A DNA stretch of 64,000 bases from contig JASHNU010000073.1 of NCBI GenBank assembly GCA_030041475.1, forward strand, positions 62,001 to 126,000, read 5' to 3'. This document shows, piece by piece, positions 1 through 8,079 of the stretch. The notes beneath the pieces are model-generated. The model saw only the letters and a program-made list of their open reading frames with translations. It was not told the origin of the DNA and did no database searches. Made by a program: the position numbers and the translations under genes. The stretch's first letter is position 1, and each line of letters opens with the position of its first letter. The DNA comes from Candidatus Sulfotelmatobacter sp. (GTDB lineage Bacteria > Acidobacteriota > Terriglobia > Terriglobales > Acidobacteriaceae).

Positions 1-147
1 CAGATGGGGAGTCAACAACCTTAGGGCGAACGTCAGGACGGTTACGACCGCAACGGCCACTACCGCGAACCCATACCGCACCGGCCAGGAGCGCTGCCTA
101 TAAGAATCGGAGATTCCCAGACTTTCCCACAGATCGGCAAAACTCAT
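1..147 (-). CDS. N-terminus of a membrane sensor protein (DUF4118-like), partial
   Basis: Reading leftward from an ATG at 147, 49 codons stay open to the window edge. The first 25 or so residues are polar (MSFADLWESLGISDSY), followed by WPVRYGFAVVAVAVVTVLTF, which starts a transmembrane helix. The R-Y-G-F-A-V lead into a hydrophobic helix resembles the start of DUF4118/KdpD-type four-helix sensor modules found in histidine kinases, but the catalytic part lies outside the window, so kinase identity is inference. The gene is on the same strand as the aminotransferase at 430-1767, with a 282-bp gap that makes co-transcription doubtful. Confidence 0.5.
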   Translation of the reverse strand, partial: MSFADLWESLGISDSYRQRSWPVRYGFAVVAVAVVTVLTFALRLLTPHL

Positions 148-429
148 AGCCAACCTCTACTTCGCGGGATTAAGTGGACGCGCCGTTCTGCTCGGCAATA
201 GAGTTCGATTGTGACGCTCCGTTGCTGAGCGACAAAGCCAGTTTTCAGGACAGCTACGTCCTTGGACCCCCAAGCTTGTGTCTTGCATTATGGCACGGAG
301 CTGCCCTTGTTTGTAAAGACGGCGGAGGAGCGAGATCTCCCGAAGTGGGAAAATTCGCGTGGAGCAGCGCCTCCTCGGGACACGCGTCTTCGGGGAACAA
401 CGGAGGTCCGTCGTGCTGGAATTCCGGTC

Positions 430-1767
430 TTAATCCTTTACCGCTTTGTCCGTGATCTCCAGGCCCTTGTCGATGATGGCATAGGCCTCCCGGAGTTGGC
501 GCTCGCTGATACACAACGGAGGATTCGTGAAGAACGTGTTCCACCGCACCAGCGTATAGAGCCCCTGCTCGCGGAAGTACCGCCCGAGGGCCGCCATCTC
601 GTCCGACGTACCGTTGAATGGAGCCATAGGCTGCCGCGTCTTCCGATTGCGGATGAGCTCTACGATTCCAAACAGTCCGATCGATCGCACCGCGCCGACC
701 GATGGATGCCTGGCTTGCAATTCGGTGCCGAGCTCTTTCATTACCGCACCCATCCGGCGTGCGTTCTCGATGAGGTTATCTTCCTCGTATACGCGGATGG
801 TCGCCAGCGCCGCCGCGCATCCCATGGGATGCGAATTGTAAGTCAGGCCGCCGTAGAACACCTTGTCCTGAAAATGCTGCGCGATATGATGCCGCATACC
901 CACAGCTCCAAGCGGCAGATAACTCGAAGTGAGCCCCTTCGCCATGCACAGCAGGTCCGGCACAACTTTCCAGTGATCGACGGCGAACCATTCGCCAGTG
1001 CGGCCGAAACCGGCCATCACTTCGTCCGCGATCATCAGGATGCCGTACTTGTCGCACAGCTTGCGAACGCCCTCGAGATATCCATCCGGCGGAACGAGAA
1101 CCCCGTTCGTTCCCGTGACCGGCTCGAGAATGAAGGCCGCAATGTTCTGCGGACCTTCGAGCTGCATGGTTTCTTCGATCATCGCTAGTGAAGTCTCCGC
1201 CGATTCCCATCCGCGCTCGATGCCGTGATAAGGATCGAGCACGCGCACGACTCCCGGCATGCCCGGTTCGACGGCCCATCGTCGCGGATCGCCCGTCAGC
1301 GAGATGCTGCCGGCCGTAGCGCCGTGATAGGACCGGTAGCGCGCCATGATCTTGTGTCGCCCCGTGAAAAATCGGGCGATCTTGATCGCGTTCTCGTTGG
1401 CCTCAGCGCCGCCGTTGGTAAGAAAGAAGGTATCGATATCGCCGGGGCAAATCTCCGCGAGCTTTGCGCCGAGCCGAGCCCGCGGCTCATGCGCCATGAA
1501 CGGATTCGCATAGCACAGCGTTTCGGCTTGCTCTTTGATCGCATTGATGACGCGCTCATCGCCGTGGCCGATGTTGACCGACATCAACTGGCTGTTGAAG
1601 TCGATGAATCGCTTCCCTTCCGGCGTGTAGAAATAAATGCCCTTGGCTTTCGCAACCGGAATGGGGTCGACCTTCGATTGCGCCGACCATTCATAGAGCG
1701 TGTGTTTCTTAGAAAGGTCAATCATTTCTTGCCCGGTCATGGTCGGATTGGCAACGGTAGTCGTCAT
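430..1767 (-). CDS. Class III (PLP-dependent) aminotransferase
   Basis: This is a fold-type I PLP enzyme of about 445 residues, a normal length for omega-amino acid:pyruvate or taurine/polyamine aminotransferases. Visible motifs are TNGGAEANENAIKIAR (cofactor phosphate region), SYHGATAGSISLTGD, the Asp of IADEVMAGFGRTGEW that holds the pyridine nitrogen, and MAKGLTSSYLPLGAV with the Schiff-base lysine. An upstream in-frame TTG at 1782 exists, but the ATG at 1767 is preferred because GAGGGAA sits 6-7 nt before it. It is the last gene of a minus-strand run with mmsA and two other aminotransferase genes. The likely substrate is a polyamine, beta-alanine or GABA-type amine with pyruvate as acceptor; exact substrate cannot be read from sequence. 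Confidence 0.88.
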   Translation of the reverse strand: MTTTVANPTMTGQEMIDLSKKHTLYEWSAQSKVDPIPVAKAKGIYFYTPEGKRFIDFNSQLMSVNIGHGDERVINAIKEQAETLCYANPFMAHEPRARLGAKLAEICPGDIDTFFLTNGGAEANENAIKIARFFTGRHKIMARYRSYHGATAGSISLTGDPRRWAVEPGMPGVVRVLDPYHGIERGWESAETSLAMIEETMQLEGPQNIAAFILEPVTGTNGVLVPPDGYLEGVRKLCDKYGILMIADEVMAGFGRTGEWFAVDHWKVVPDLLCMAKGLTSSYLPLGAVGMRHHIAQHFQDKVFYGGLTYNSHPMGCAAALATIRVYEEDNLIENARRMGAVMKELGTELQARHPSVGAVRSIGLFGIVELIRNRKTRQPMAPFNGTSDEMAALGRYFREQGLYTLVRWNTFFTNPPLCISERQLREAYAIIDKGLEITDKAVKD

Positions 1768-1790
1768 AAATTCCCTCGACAAAATAAATT

Positions 1791-1850
1791 CACCACAGCG
1801 TCACAGAAACTTCACTCTCGCTTTCTCAGTGTCTCCGTGCCTCTGTGGTG
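1791..1850. repeat. 60-bp dispersed repeat with 8-bp terminal inverted repeats
   Basis: The gap between the aminotransferase and mmsA is almost filled by an element starting CACCACAG and ending CTGTGGTG, perfect 8-bp inverted termini. The interior is rich in CTCCGTGCCTCTG and CTTTCTCAGTGTCTC words. On the other strand it reads as the CCACAGAGGCACGGAGACACTGAGA type sequence that I recall as widely scattered between genes in Acidobacteria and other soil bacteria. Function is unknown; no coding capacity. Confidence 0.55.
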
Positions 1851-1870
1851 AGAGTTTTGCACGGAGTCAC

Positions 1871-3388
1871 CTAGAACTTGCGGGAATGCTCCTTGGCCCA
1901 ACGTTCCACGACAACTTTCTTGTCAGTGTAGAACTCGATCGCGTCGCGGCCCTGGCCGTGGAGATCGCCGAAGAAGCTGTTTTTCCATCCGCTGAACGGG
2001 AAATAAGCCATAGGCGCGGCGACGCCGATGTTGATGCCGATATTTCCCGCCGGGGCCTCGTATCGGAAACGCCGCGCCGCTGATCCGCTCGACGTGAACA
2101 GCGACGCCTGGTTGCCGTATGCGCTGCGCTCCAGCCAGGCCAGGGCGTCATCGAGGCTGTCGGCGTGAACCAGACTGAGTACAGGACCAAAAATCTCTGT
2201 GTCGGTGAGTTCGCTCGTAGCGGGAACATTATCGAGGATCGTTGGCTTCACGAAGTTGCCGGATTCGTGCCGCGGAATTTTCGCGTTGCGTCCATCGAGC
2301 AGAACCTTCGCGCCTTGCTTCTCCCCCACGCCAATTAGATGCTCGACGCGTTCTTTGCTCTGCGGCGTAATCACCGGTCCCATTTGAACACCGTCTTCCA
2401 GGCCGTTGCCGACTCTGAGCTTCGAGGCAGCATCGGAAATCGAATCGCGGAATGTCTTCTGCGCTTCGCCGATAGTTAGCGCAACGGAAACTGCCAGACA
2501 GCGCTGGCCCGCGCATCCGAAGGCGCTGTCGGATATGATCTGCGTGGCCATTGGCATGTCGGCGTCGGGAAGAACAATCACGTGGTTCTTTGCGCCTCCC
2601 TGGCACTGGCAGCGTTTCCCTTTTTCCGCCGAGCGCGAGTAAATGTAGCGGGCTACCGGGGTTGAGCCGACAAAACTGATGGCACGAACTTTCGGATGAT
2701 CAATCAGCGCGTCGACCGCAGCCTTGCTGCCGTTTACCAGATTCACCACTCCCTTGGGCAGGCCGGTTTTTTCGAGCAGTTCGTAGATGTAGCGCATGGT
2801 CAGCGGCACGCGCTCGCTCGGCTTCAGGATGAACGTGTTGCCCGTGGCGATCGCGTACGGCAAATACCAGAACGCAATCATGCCGGGAAAGTTGAAGGGC
2901 ACGATGGCCGCGACCACGCCCAGCGGCTGCCGAAGCATCATTTCATCGATGCCGCGGGCAACATCTTCCAGGTTGTAGCCCTGCATCATCATCGGGATGC
3001 CGCAGGCCACCTCAACGTTCTCAATAGCGCGTCGCATCTCGGCCTTGGCTTCGGCGAATGTTTTGCCGTTCTCCACGGTGATGATGCGGGCAACCTGGTC
3101 GATGTGCTCCTCGAGCAGCATCTTCAGCTTGAACAGCGGCTGGATGCGGTTTTCCGGCGGCGTGCGGCGCCACTCGGGAAAAGCAGCGGCTGCGGCTTCG
3201 ACGGCGGCGTTCACGTCCGTGGCGTCGGCGAGGGGAACGCTGGCCAATATCTCGCCCGTGGCGGGATTCACGACATCGCGCCATTCTTTATCTGAACCAG
3301 CTTGATCTGACGAACCGGCGCACGAATCAATCCATTGTCCGTTGATGAAGTTCGTCAGCTTGATGACAGGAGGTGCGGCTACGCTCAT
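1871..3388 (-). CDS. mmsA: CoA-acylating methylmalonate/malonate-semialdehyde dehydrogenase
   Basis: An aldehyde dehydrogenase superfamily member of 505 residues, typical for MmsA/IolA. The family hallmark is visible: the usual catalytic-base motif ELGGK is replaced by [15 protein letters not shown], and the nucleophile lies in [15 protein letters not shown]. Loss of the Glu base fits CoA- rather than water-dependent deacylation. The reaction is oxidation of methylmalonate or malonate semialdehyde with NAD+ and CoA to propionyl- or acetyl-CoA. In this locus it could finish beta-alanine breakdown, the product of the aminopropyl half of spermidine, after transamination to malonate semialdehyde. 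ATG start at 3388; AGGAGG-like ribosome site is not obvious. The N-terminus has a short acidic insertion (about residues 20-36) absent from most homologues. Confidence 0.92.
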   Translation of the reverse strand: MSVAAPPVIKLTNFINGQWIDSCAGSSDQAGSDKEWRDVVNPATGEILASVPLADATDVNAAVEAAAAAFPEWRRTPPENRIQPLFKLKMLLEEHIDQVARIITVENGKTFAEAKAEMRRAIENVEVACGIPMMMQGYNLEDVARGIDEMMLRQPLGVVAAIVPFNFPGMIAFWYLPYAIATGNTFILKPSERVPLTMRYIYELLEKTGLPKGVVNLVNGSKAAVDALIDHPKVRAISFVGSTPVARYIYSRSAEKGKRCQCQGGAKNHVIVLPDADMPMATQIISDSAFGCAGQRCLAVSVALTIGEAQKTFRDSISDAASKLRVGNGLEDGVQMGPVITPQSKERVEHLIGVGEKQGAKVLLDGRNAKIPRHESGNFVKPTILDNVPATSELTDTEIFGPVLSLVHADSLDDALAWLERSAYGNQASLFTSSGSAARRFRYEAPAGNIGINIGVAAPMAYFPFSGWKNSFFGDLHGQGRDAIEFYTDKKVVVERWAKEHSRKF

Positions 3389-3488
3389 AGAAATAACCCC
3401 AGCGAATCGCGAAGAATCAGTTGCCTTGCTGGTTGCCTGCGGGCATCAGCAATATCGGTCAGTATAGCGCTGCCTCGGCAAGCTGCGG

Positions 3489-4850
3489 TCAAGCCCACTG
3501 CACCGCTGCGCCTTTCTTCTCGGCGACTGCGGCCAGCGCGGCTTCCAGAACGTCCAGCGCCTCAGCCATTTGCCCATCGGTGATGACGATCGGCATCAAC
3601 AGGCGGATCACGTTGCCGTAAGACCCGGCTGTTATCGTAACCAGGCCGTGCTCGTAGCAGAACTGCGCAATCTCTTTGGTCTCAGTGTCGGCGGGCTCGC
3701 GCGTCGCGCGGGAGCGGACAAGTTCCAGCGCCTGCATCGCGCCCAGGCCGCGCACCTCGCCGATCAGCTCCCAGCGGCGCTGCCAGTCATCTGCGCGTTT
3801 CCGGAAAATTTCACCCAAGTGATTGGCGCGGGCGTTGAGATTTTCTTTTTCAATCACGTCGAGCACGGCCAACGCTGCTTCGCACGCCGCTGGATTGCCC
3901 CCGAATGTCCCTCCAAGCTGGCCCGAAGCCGGGCCGTCCATGATTTCGGCGCGTCCCGTGATGGCGGCGAGCGGCAGGCCTCCGCCAATCGACTTGGCCA
4001 TCGTGATCAGATCCGGCTCCAGCCCGAAACGCTCGCAGGCAAACATCGCCCCAGTGCGGGCAAAGCCGCTCTGCACTTCATCGGCGATGACCAGGATCCC
4101 ATGCTTGCGGCAAATTTGCGTGAGGATCGAATAGAACTCCGCCGGCGGCGTGACGAAGCCGCCCTCACCCAGAACAGGCTCGACAATGACCGCAGCCACG
4201 GATTCCGCCGCAACTACGCGCTTGAATGTGTCTTCCAGATGACGCGCGCAGTGCACTTCGCAGCCCGGATATTGCAGCGAGTACGAGCAGCGATAACAAT
4301 AAGCGTACGGAATACGGTATACGTCACCGGGAAACGGCTCGAAACCGGCTTTATACGGATGAGTCTTGCTGGTCACCGACATCGCCATGTAGGTACGGCC
4401 ATGGAAGGCGTCTTCGAAAGAAATGATCGCCGGCCTCTTGGTGTGAAAACGCGCGATTTTGATGGCGTTCTCGACGGCCTCGGCACCGCTGTTCACTAGC
4501 AGCGTCTTCTTCGGGAAACGCCCCGGTGTGATCGCGTTGAGCCGCTCGGCCAGCGCCACATAACTTTCATATGGCAGCACGTTGAAGCTGGTGTGCAGGA
4601 AGCGATCGAGTTGGCGGCGAATGGCCGCGATCACAGAAGGCGCGCGGTGCCCGGTGTTGAGGCAGCCGATACCGCCGGCAAAATCGATGAGGCGGTTGCC
4701 GTCCACGTCTTCGACGACCGCGCCTTCGGCCTTCGCCACGAAGACTGGCGTAGCGTGGTAAGCGGCTTGGGGTACGGCCGCATTGCGGCGGCGCATCAGC
4801 TCGCGCGAGCGCGGGCCTGGAATGGGAGTGCGTAGTTGAATGGTAGACAT
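3489..4850 (-). CDS. gabT: 4-aminobutyrate aminotransferase-type class III aminotransferase
   Basis: A 453-residue PLP enzyme with the GabT signature set: VNSGAEAVENAIKIAR, FEDAFHGRTYMAMSVT, IVEPVLGEGGF, IADEVQSGFARTGAMF, and TMAKSIGGGLPLAAITGRAE carrying the PLP lysine, then GGTFGGNPAACEAALAVL. GabT moves the amino group of GABA (or beta-alanine) to 2-oxoglutarate, giving succinate (or malonate) semialdehyde and glutamate. It lies between mmsA and the aminoaldehyde dehydrogenase, on the same strand, so the three could act in series on putrescine- or spermidine-derived amines. A Cys-rich patch CYRCSYSLQYPGCEVHC near residues 195-210 is common in this subfamily. ATG at 4850. Confidence 0.88.
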   Translation of the reverse strand: MSTIQLRTPIPGPRSRELMRRRNAAVPQAAYHATPVFVAKAEGAVVEDVDGNRLIDFAGGIGCLNTGHRAPSVIAAIRRQLDRFLHTSFNVLPYESYVALAERLNAITPGRFPKKTLLVNSGAEAVENAIKIARFHTKRPAIISFEDAFHGRTYMAMSVTSKTHPYKAGFEPFPGDVYRIPYAYCYRCSYSLQYPGCEVHCARHLEDTFKRVVAAESVAAVIVEPVLGEGGFVTPPAEFYSILTQICRKHGILVIADEVQSGFARTGAMFACERFGLEPDLITMAKSIGGGLPLAAITGRAEIMDGPASGQLGGTFGGNPAACEAALAVLDVIEKENLNARANHLGEIFRKRADDWQRRWELIGEVRGLGAMQALELVRSRATREPADTETKEIAQFCYEHGLVTITAGSYGNVIRLLMPIVITDGQMAEALDVLEAALAAVAEKKGAAVQWA

Positions 4851-4926
4851 AGTTAAAATCTCTGGGGTCAGGGGCTAGCAGACCATCTGGCCGATTCCCT
4901 GATCCCTGGCCCCTAGTCCCTGCCTT

Positions 4927-6408
4927 TCAGTACCAGCCGATCGGCGCTTCGTTCAAATTGATGTGCACTTGCTTCGTTTCCAAATATTCTTCGATGCCCC
5001 ATGGGCCGAGTTCGCGGCCGAAGCCCGATTGCTTGAAGCCTCCCCAGGGCGCTTCGACGTAGGTCGGCTGCATGTGGTTGACCCAGACGATTCCGGCGCG
5101 TAAAGCTTTGACTGCGCGCATAGCCTTGAAAATGTCGCGCGTCCAGACGGCGGCGGCGAGCCCGTAGGGAGAGTCGTTCGCGATCTTCAGCGCGTCTTTC
5201 TCATCGTCGAACGGAATCACAGCAGCAACGGGGCCGAAAATTTCTTCGCGCGCAATACGGGCACTATTCGGCACGTCGTAGAAAATTGTCGGTTGCACGT
5301 AATAGCCCTTGGCGATTTTATCGGGGCGTCCACCGCCGGAGGCCAGCTTGGCTTCTTTCTTGCCAATGTCGACATAAGAGTTCACGCGGTCGTATTGTTC
5401 CTTGCTGACGAGTGGCCCCATTTTCGTGTCGCGTTCGAGTGGTGGACCGAGTTTGATCTTCTTGGCCTTTTCGGTCATAGCCTCGACAAAGTTCTTGTAA
5501 ATCGATTTCTGCACCAGGATGCGGCTTCCTGCGGAACATACCTCGCCCTGATTGATGAAGACGCCGAAGAGCGCTCCGTCGATGGCGGCTTCGAAGTCGG
5601 CGTCCGCGAAAAAGATGTTGGGTGATTTCCCACCCAGCTCGAGCGTGACGCGCTTCACTGTGTCGGCGGCCTGTTTGACGATGATCTTGCCCACGGTGGC
5701 ACTGCCGGTGAATGCAATCTTATTGACGTCGGCGTGCTGCACAATCGGCGCGCCGCAGGTCTCTCCGAAGCCGGTGACGATGTTGACCACACCGGCGGGC
5801 AGGCCACAGTCGGTAAAGTATTTTGCGAATTCGAGCGCGGTCAGCGGCGTCTGCTCGGCCGGCTTGAGAACGCACGTGCAACCCGCCGCAAGCGCGGGTG
5901 CAAGCTTCCACGCCGCCATCAACAGCGGGTAATTCCACGGGATAATCTGTCCGGCAACGCCGACTGGCTCTTTCAACGAGAGCGACATTGCGTTATCCGG
6001 CACGGGGTTCACCGAGCCGATAATTTTCGTAGCGAGGCCGCCGTAGTACTCAAAGCACGTGGCGACGTCGTTGAGATCGTATTCCGCTTCAACGATCGGT
6101 TTGCCCGTGTTGCGGCATTCGAGTTCGGCGAGCGCCGGCAGATTCTGCCGAACTTTGTCCGCGAGACGGAAGAGTACCCGGCCGCGCTCCTGCGCCGTGG
6201 TCGTCGCCCACGGGCCTTCGTCGAAAGCGGCTTTGGCGGCGGCGACCGCACGATTTACGTCGGTGGCGTTCGCGTCGGGAACCTGGGCGATTACTTCCTC
6301 CGTCGACGGATCATAAACTGGGAATGTCTTCGCCGATTGGCTCGCGACCCATTCCCCGTTGATGAACATCTGATAGGTTTTCACTTCGGTTGTGACTCCG
6401 CCGGGCAT
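4927..6408 (-). CDS. Aminoaldehyde/betaine-aldehyde-type NAD+-dependent aldehyde dehydrogenase
   Basis: A 493-residue soluble aldehyde dehydrogenase. The catalytic base motif VTLELGGKSPNIFFADAD and nucleophile motif NQGEVCSAGSRILVQ are intact, as is the C-terminal PWGGFKQSGFGRELG. Closest in overall character to betaine-aldehyde / gamma-aminobutyraldehyde / gamma-glutamyl-aminobutyraldehyde dehydrogenases. In a locus with a polyamine importer and amine oxidase the natural assignment is oxidation of 4-aminobutanal or 3-aminopropanal to GABA or beta-alanine (inference). The ATG at 6408 is supported by GAGGAGG about 7 nt upstream. The gap before the next gene upstream (6527-6529) holds strong hairpins that may cap the transcript. 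Confidence 0.86.
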   Translation of the reverse strand: MPGGVTTEVKTYQMFINGEWVASQSAKTFPVYDPSTEEVIAQVPDANATDVNRAVAAAKAAFDEGPWATTTAQERGRVLFRLADKVRQNLPALAELECRNTGKPIVEAEYDLNDVATCFEYYGGLATKIIGSVNPVPDNAMSLSLKEPVGVAGQIIPWNYPLLMAAWKLAPALAAGCTCVLKPAEQTPLTALEFAKYFTDCGLPAGVVNIVTGFGETCGAPIVQHADVNKIAFTGSATVGKIIVKQAADTVKRVTLELGGKSPNIFFADADFEAAIDGALFGVFINQGEVCSAGSRILVQKSIYKNFVEAMTEKAKKIKLGPPLERDTKMGPLVSKEQYDRVNSYVDIGKKEAKLASGGGRPDKIAKGYYVQPTIFYDVPNSARIAREEIFGPVAAVIPFDDEKDALKIANDSPYGLAAAVWTRDIFKAMRAVKALRAGIVWVNHMQPTYVEAPWGGFKQSGFGRELGPWGIEEYLETKQVHINLNEAPIGWY

Positions 6409-6484
6409 CGTGGCCCTCCTCGGGAGCTAAAGCCCCAGTCTTTCCCTTGCACTGTCAGCGCGCCTAAAGCCGCGTTTCAAACCT

Positions 6485-6526
6485 GGTCGAGCTTTCGCTC
6501 GACCGGACGGACGAGGGTGTCCGTCC
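6485..6526. repeat. Two adjacent perfect hairpins (REP-like)
   Basis: GGTCGAGC-TTTC-GCTCGACC (6485-6504) is followed without a gap by GGACGGAC-GAGGGT-GTCCGTCC (6505-6526). Each is an 8-bp perfect stem. The flanks contain GAGCTAAAGCCCC and CGCCTAAAGCCGCG, similar to the GGCTTTAGCC palindromes at 36911. They sit directly after the permease stop codon on the minus strand and could end or stabilise the permease transcript; no T tract follows. Confidence 0.6.
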
Positions 6527-6529
6527 TCC

Positions 6530-8029
6530 CTACACGGATCTTGCCTCTTCCATGCTCTTCTCAATCACTGGCTGCGGCGCCTTGTGCCGGCCATAAACGA
6601 AAAAGAAAAACGCGGCCAGACCGACGAAAAACAAAGTGCCGCCGATCATCCAGACTTCGTACCAGAACAGGGACGAGATCTGCTGGGCGGGAAAAAAGAC
6701 CAGCGCGATGCCGAGAATCGTAGTTAGAAATCCACTCATTCCCGCGGCAAACATCGTCCCTCGGCTGTACTGACCCCTGGGTGCAGACTCAGTGATCGCA
6801 AACTTCGCCAGCGCTCCGAACATGTAAACGAATGGCACCAGTTGCAGCACCACTGCCAGCGATAACAGCTTCTGAAACGTTTCCTGCACTCCTGCGCCAG
6901 CAAAATTCAAAATCACCAGGATCGCCGAGACGATTCCCTGCACGATGAGCGCCGCATACGGCGTTGCGTAGCGGGGATGCACATGGCCCAACCACGAAGG
7001 CATGTAAGAGTCGAGCCCCGCCACAAACGGAATGCGAGCCGATCCGCCCATCCACGCAGAGCCAATGCCGGCAATCGAAAGGCTGAGCATGAGCGCGAAT
7101 GGAACAGTGATCCCGCTCAAGCCGACCTGCGCAGCCATATGACTGACAGCCTGCACGATTCCCTGCAGGACATTTACGTTCTTGCCGACGGCGATGAGCA
7201 AGGCAAGTGTCGCGCCAACGTAGAACATTCCGGAAAGAATGCCGCCCAGGGCGACTGCGCCGGGCAGCGTCCGCTGCGGATCCTGGATTTCGTCTCCCAT
7301 CACGGAAGCGAGTTCGAGCCCGACCAAGCCGAAGCAGATCACACCGAAGGAATTGAGGACAAATTTCGGATTCGCCGGAATGGAGAAATCCGAAGGGGTG
7401 ATCGTCGTTCCAAACCGCGACCAGATCGCCACCGCAAGTCCAATCAGCACAGCGGCGGCGATGAATGTTCCAATTGCGCCGAGGTTGTTGATCCACTTGC
7501 CGACGCCGAGGCCGAGAATGTTGAAGAGCGTCAGCAGCGCGAGAAGCGAAAGCGACGCAATCGAAGCGAAGATCTTGTTGTCGGCCAGACTCTGATGGCC
7601 GGGGCCGAGGACGTAGACCGACACGCCGACGAAATACAGCATCACCGTCGGCACGTAGAGCATGTTGTTGGTCCAGTAGCACCAGCCGGAAAGAAATCCG
7701 TGGAAGTCGCCGAAGACTTCTTTCGCCCAAAGGTAGACACCGCCCTCGCCGGGATAACGGTGCGCGAGTTCAATGACGGCGATGCCCTGCGGCCAGAAAA
7801 AAAGCAGGAGGGAGATGGTCCAGAGCCAGACAGTGATGCCGCCGTTGGCCGCGATCGAGGGCACCACATTCAGATTGAACACCGCAACGACAAACAACAG
7901 CACCAGATCCCGGCGCCCGAGGGCGCGGATCAGATGGGGCTGTTCAGCGGATTGTGCCGTGGTGGACAAGGTCGTGTGCGCCGAAAAGCAGGTTCTCACC
8001 CCGGCTCTCGCCGGGATTCGGAATGACAA
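6530..8029 (-). CDS. APC-superfamily amino acid/polyamine permease
   Basis: About 12 hydrophobic segments follow one another from RRDLVLLFVVAVFNLNVVP onward, with the early AANGGITVWLW and the ELAHRYPGEGGVYLWAKEVF segment typical of amino acid-polyamine-organocation permeases (the GEGG motif of TM2). It should import an amino acid, GABA or polyamine by proton symport. The start is uncertain: the longest open frame begins with TTG at 8029, but its first 16 or so codons coincide with a dispersed repeat (7983-8030), so translation more likely begins at GTG 7999 or TTG 7969, shortly before the first membrane helix. Same strand as the neighbouring aminotransferase and dehydrogenase genes, 50 bp downstream of the aminotransferase at 8080. 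Confidence 0.85.
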   Translation of the reverse strand: MSFRIPARAGVRTCFSAHTTLSTTAQSAEQPHLIRALGRRDLVLLFVVAVFNLNVVPSIAANGGITVWLWTISLLLFFWPQGIAVIELAHRYPGEGGVYLWAKEVFGDFHGFLSGWCYWTNNMLYVPTVMLYFVGVSVYVLGPGHQSLADNKIFASIASLSLLALLTLFNILGLGVGKWINNLGAIGTFIAAAVLIGLAVAIWSRFGTTITPSDFSIPANPKFVLNSFGVICFGLVGLELASVMGDEIQDPQRTLPGAVALGGILSGMFYVGATLALLIAVGKNVNVLQGIVQAVSHMAAQVGLSGITVPFALMLSLSIAGIGSAWMGGSARIPFVAGLDSYMPSWLGHVHPRYATPYAALIVQGIVSAILVILNFAGAGVQETFQKLLSLAVVLQLVPFVYMFGALAKFAITESAPRGQYSRGTMFAAGMSGFLTTILGIALVFFPAQQISSLFWYEVWMIGGTLFFVGLAAFFFFVYGRHKAPQPVIEKSMEEARSV

Positions 8030-8030
8030 G
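7983..8030 (-). repeat. Dispersed palindromic repeat, copy 1 (GTCATT...GTGAG...CTGCTT family)
   Basis: On the minus strand this reads TTGTCATTCCGAATCCCGGC, then GAGAGCCGGGGTGAGAACCT and GCTTTTC. The same order of words (TTGTCATTyCGA, GTGAG, AAyCTGCTTyTC) recurs on the plus strand at 41341-41376. The centre folds as CCCGGC-GAGA-GCCGGG. It overlaps the predicted 5-prime end of the permease gene. Confidence 0.55.
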
Positions 8031-8079
8031 CCGTATTTGTTGCTGCCGTATTTATTACTGCTGACATTGTTGCTGAGGC

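Noticed and set aside
1225-1851. Many long open frames opposite real genes (for example opposite the aminotransferases and the zwf-glk region)
   Set aside because: They follow the codon bias of the true strand, have no ribosome sites and Arg-rich composition; treated as shadows of high-GC genes.
4851-4926. CAGGGGCTAG and GGCCCCTAGTCC words in the gap before gabT, looking like an inverted repeat
   Set aside because: The two halves do not pair exactly; it is low-complexity CAGGG/CCCTG sequence.
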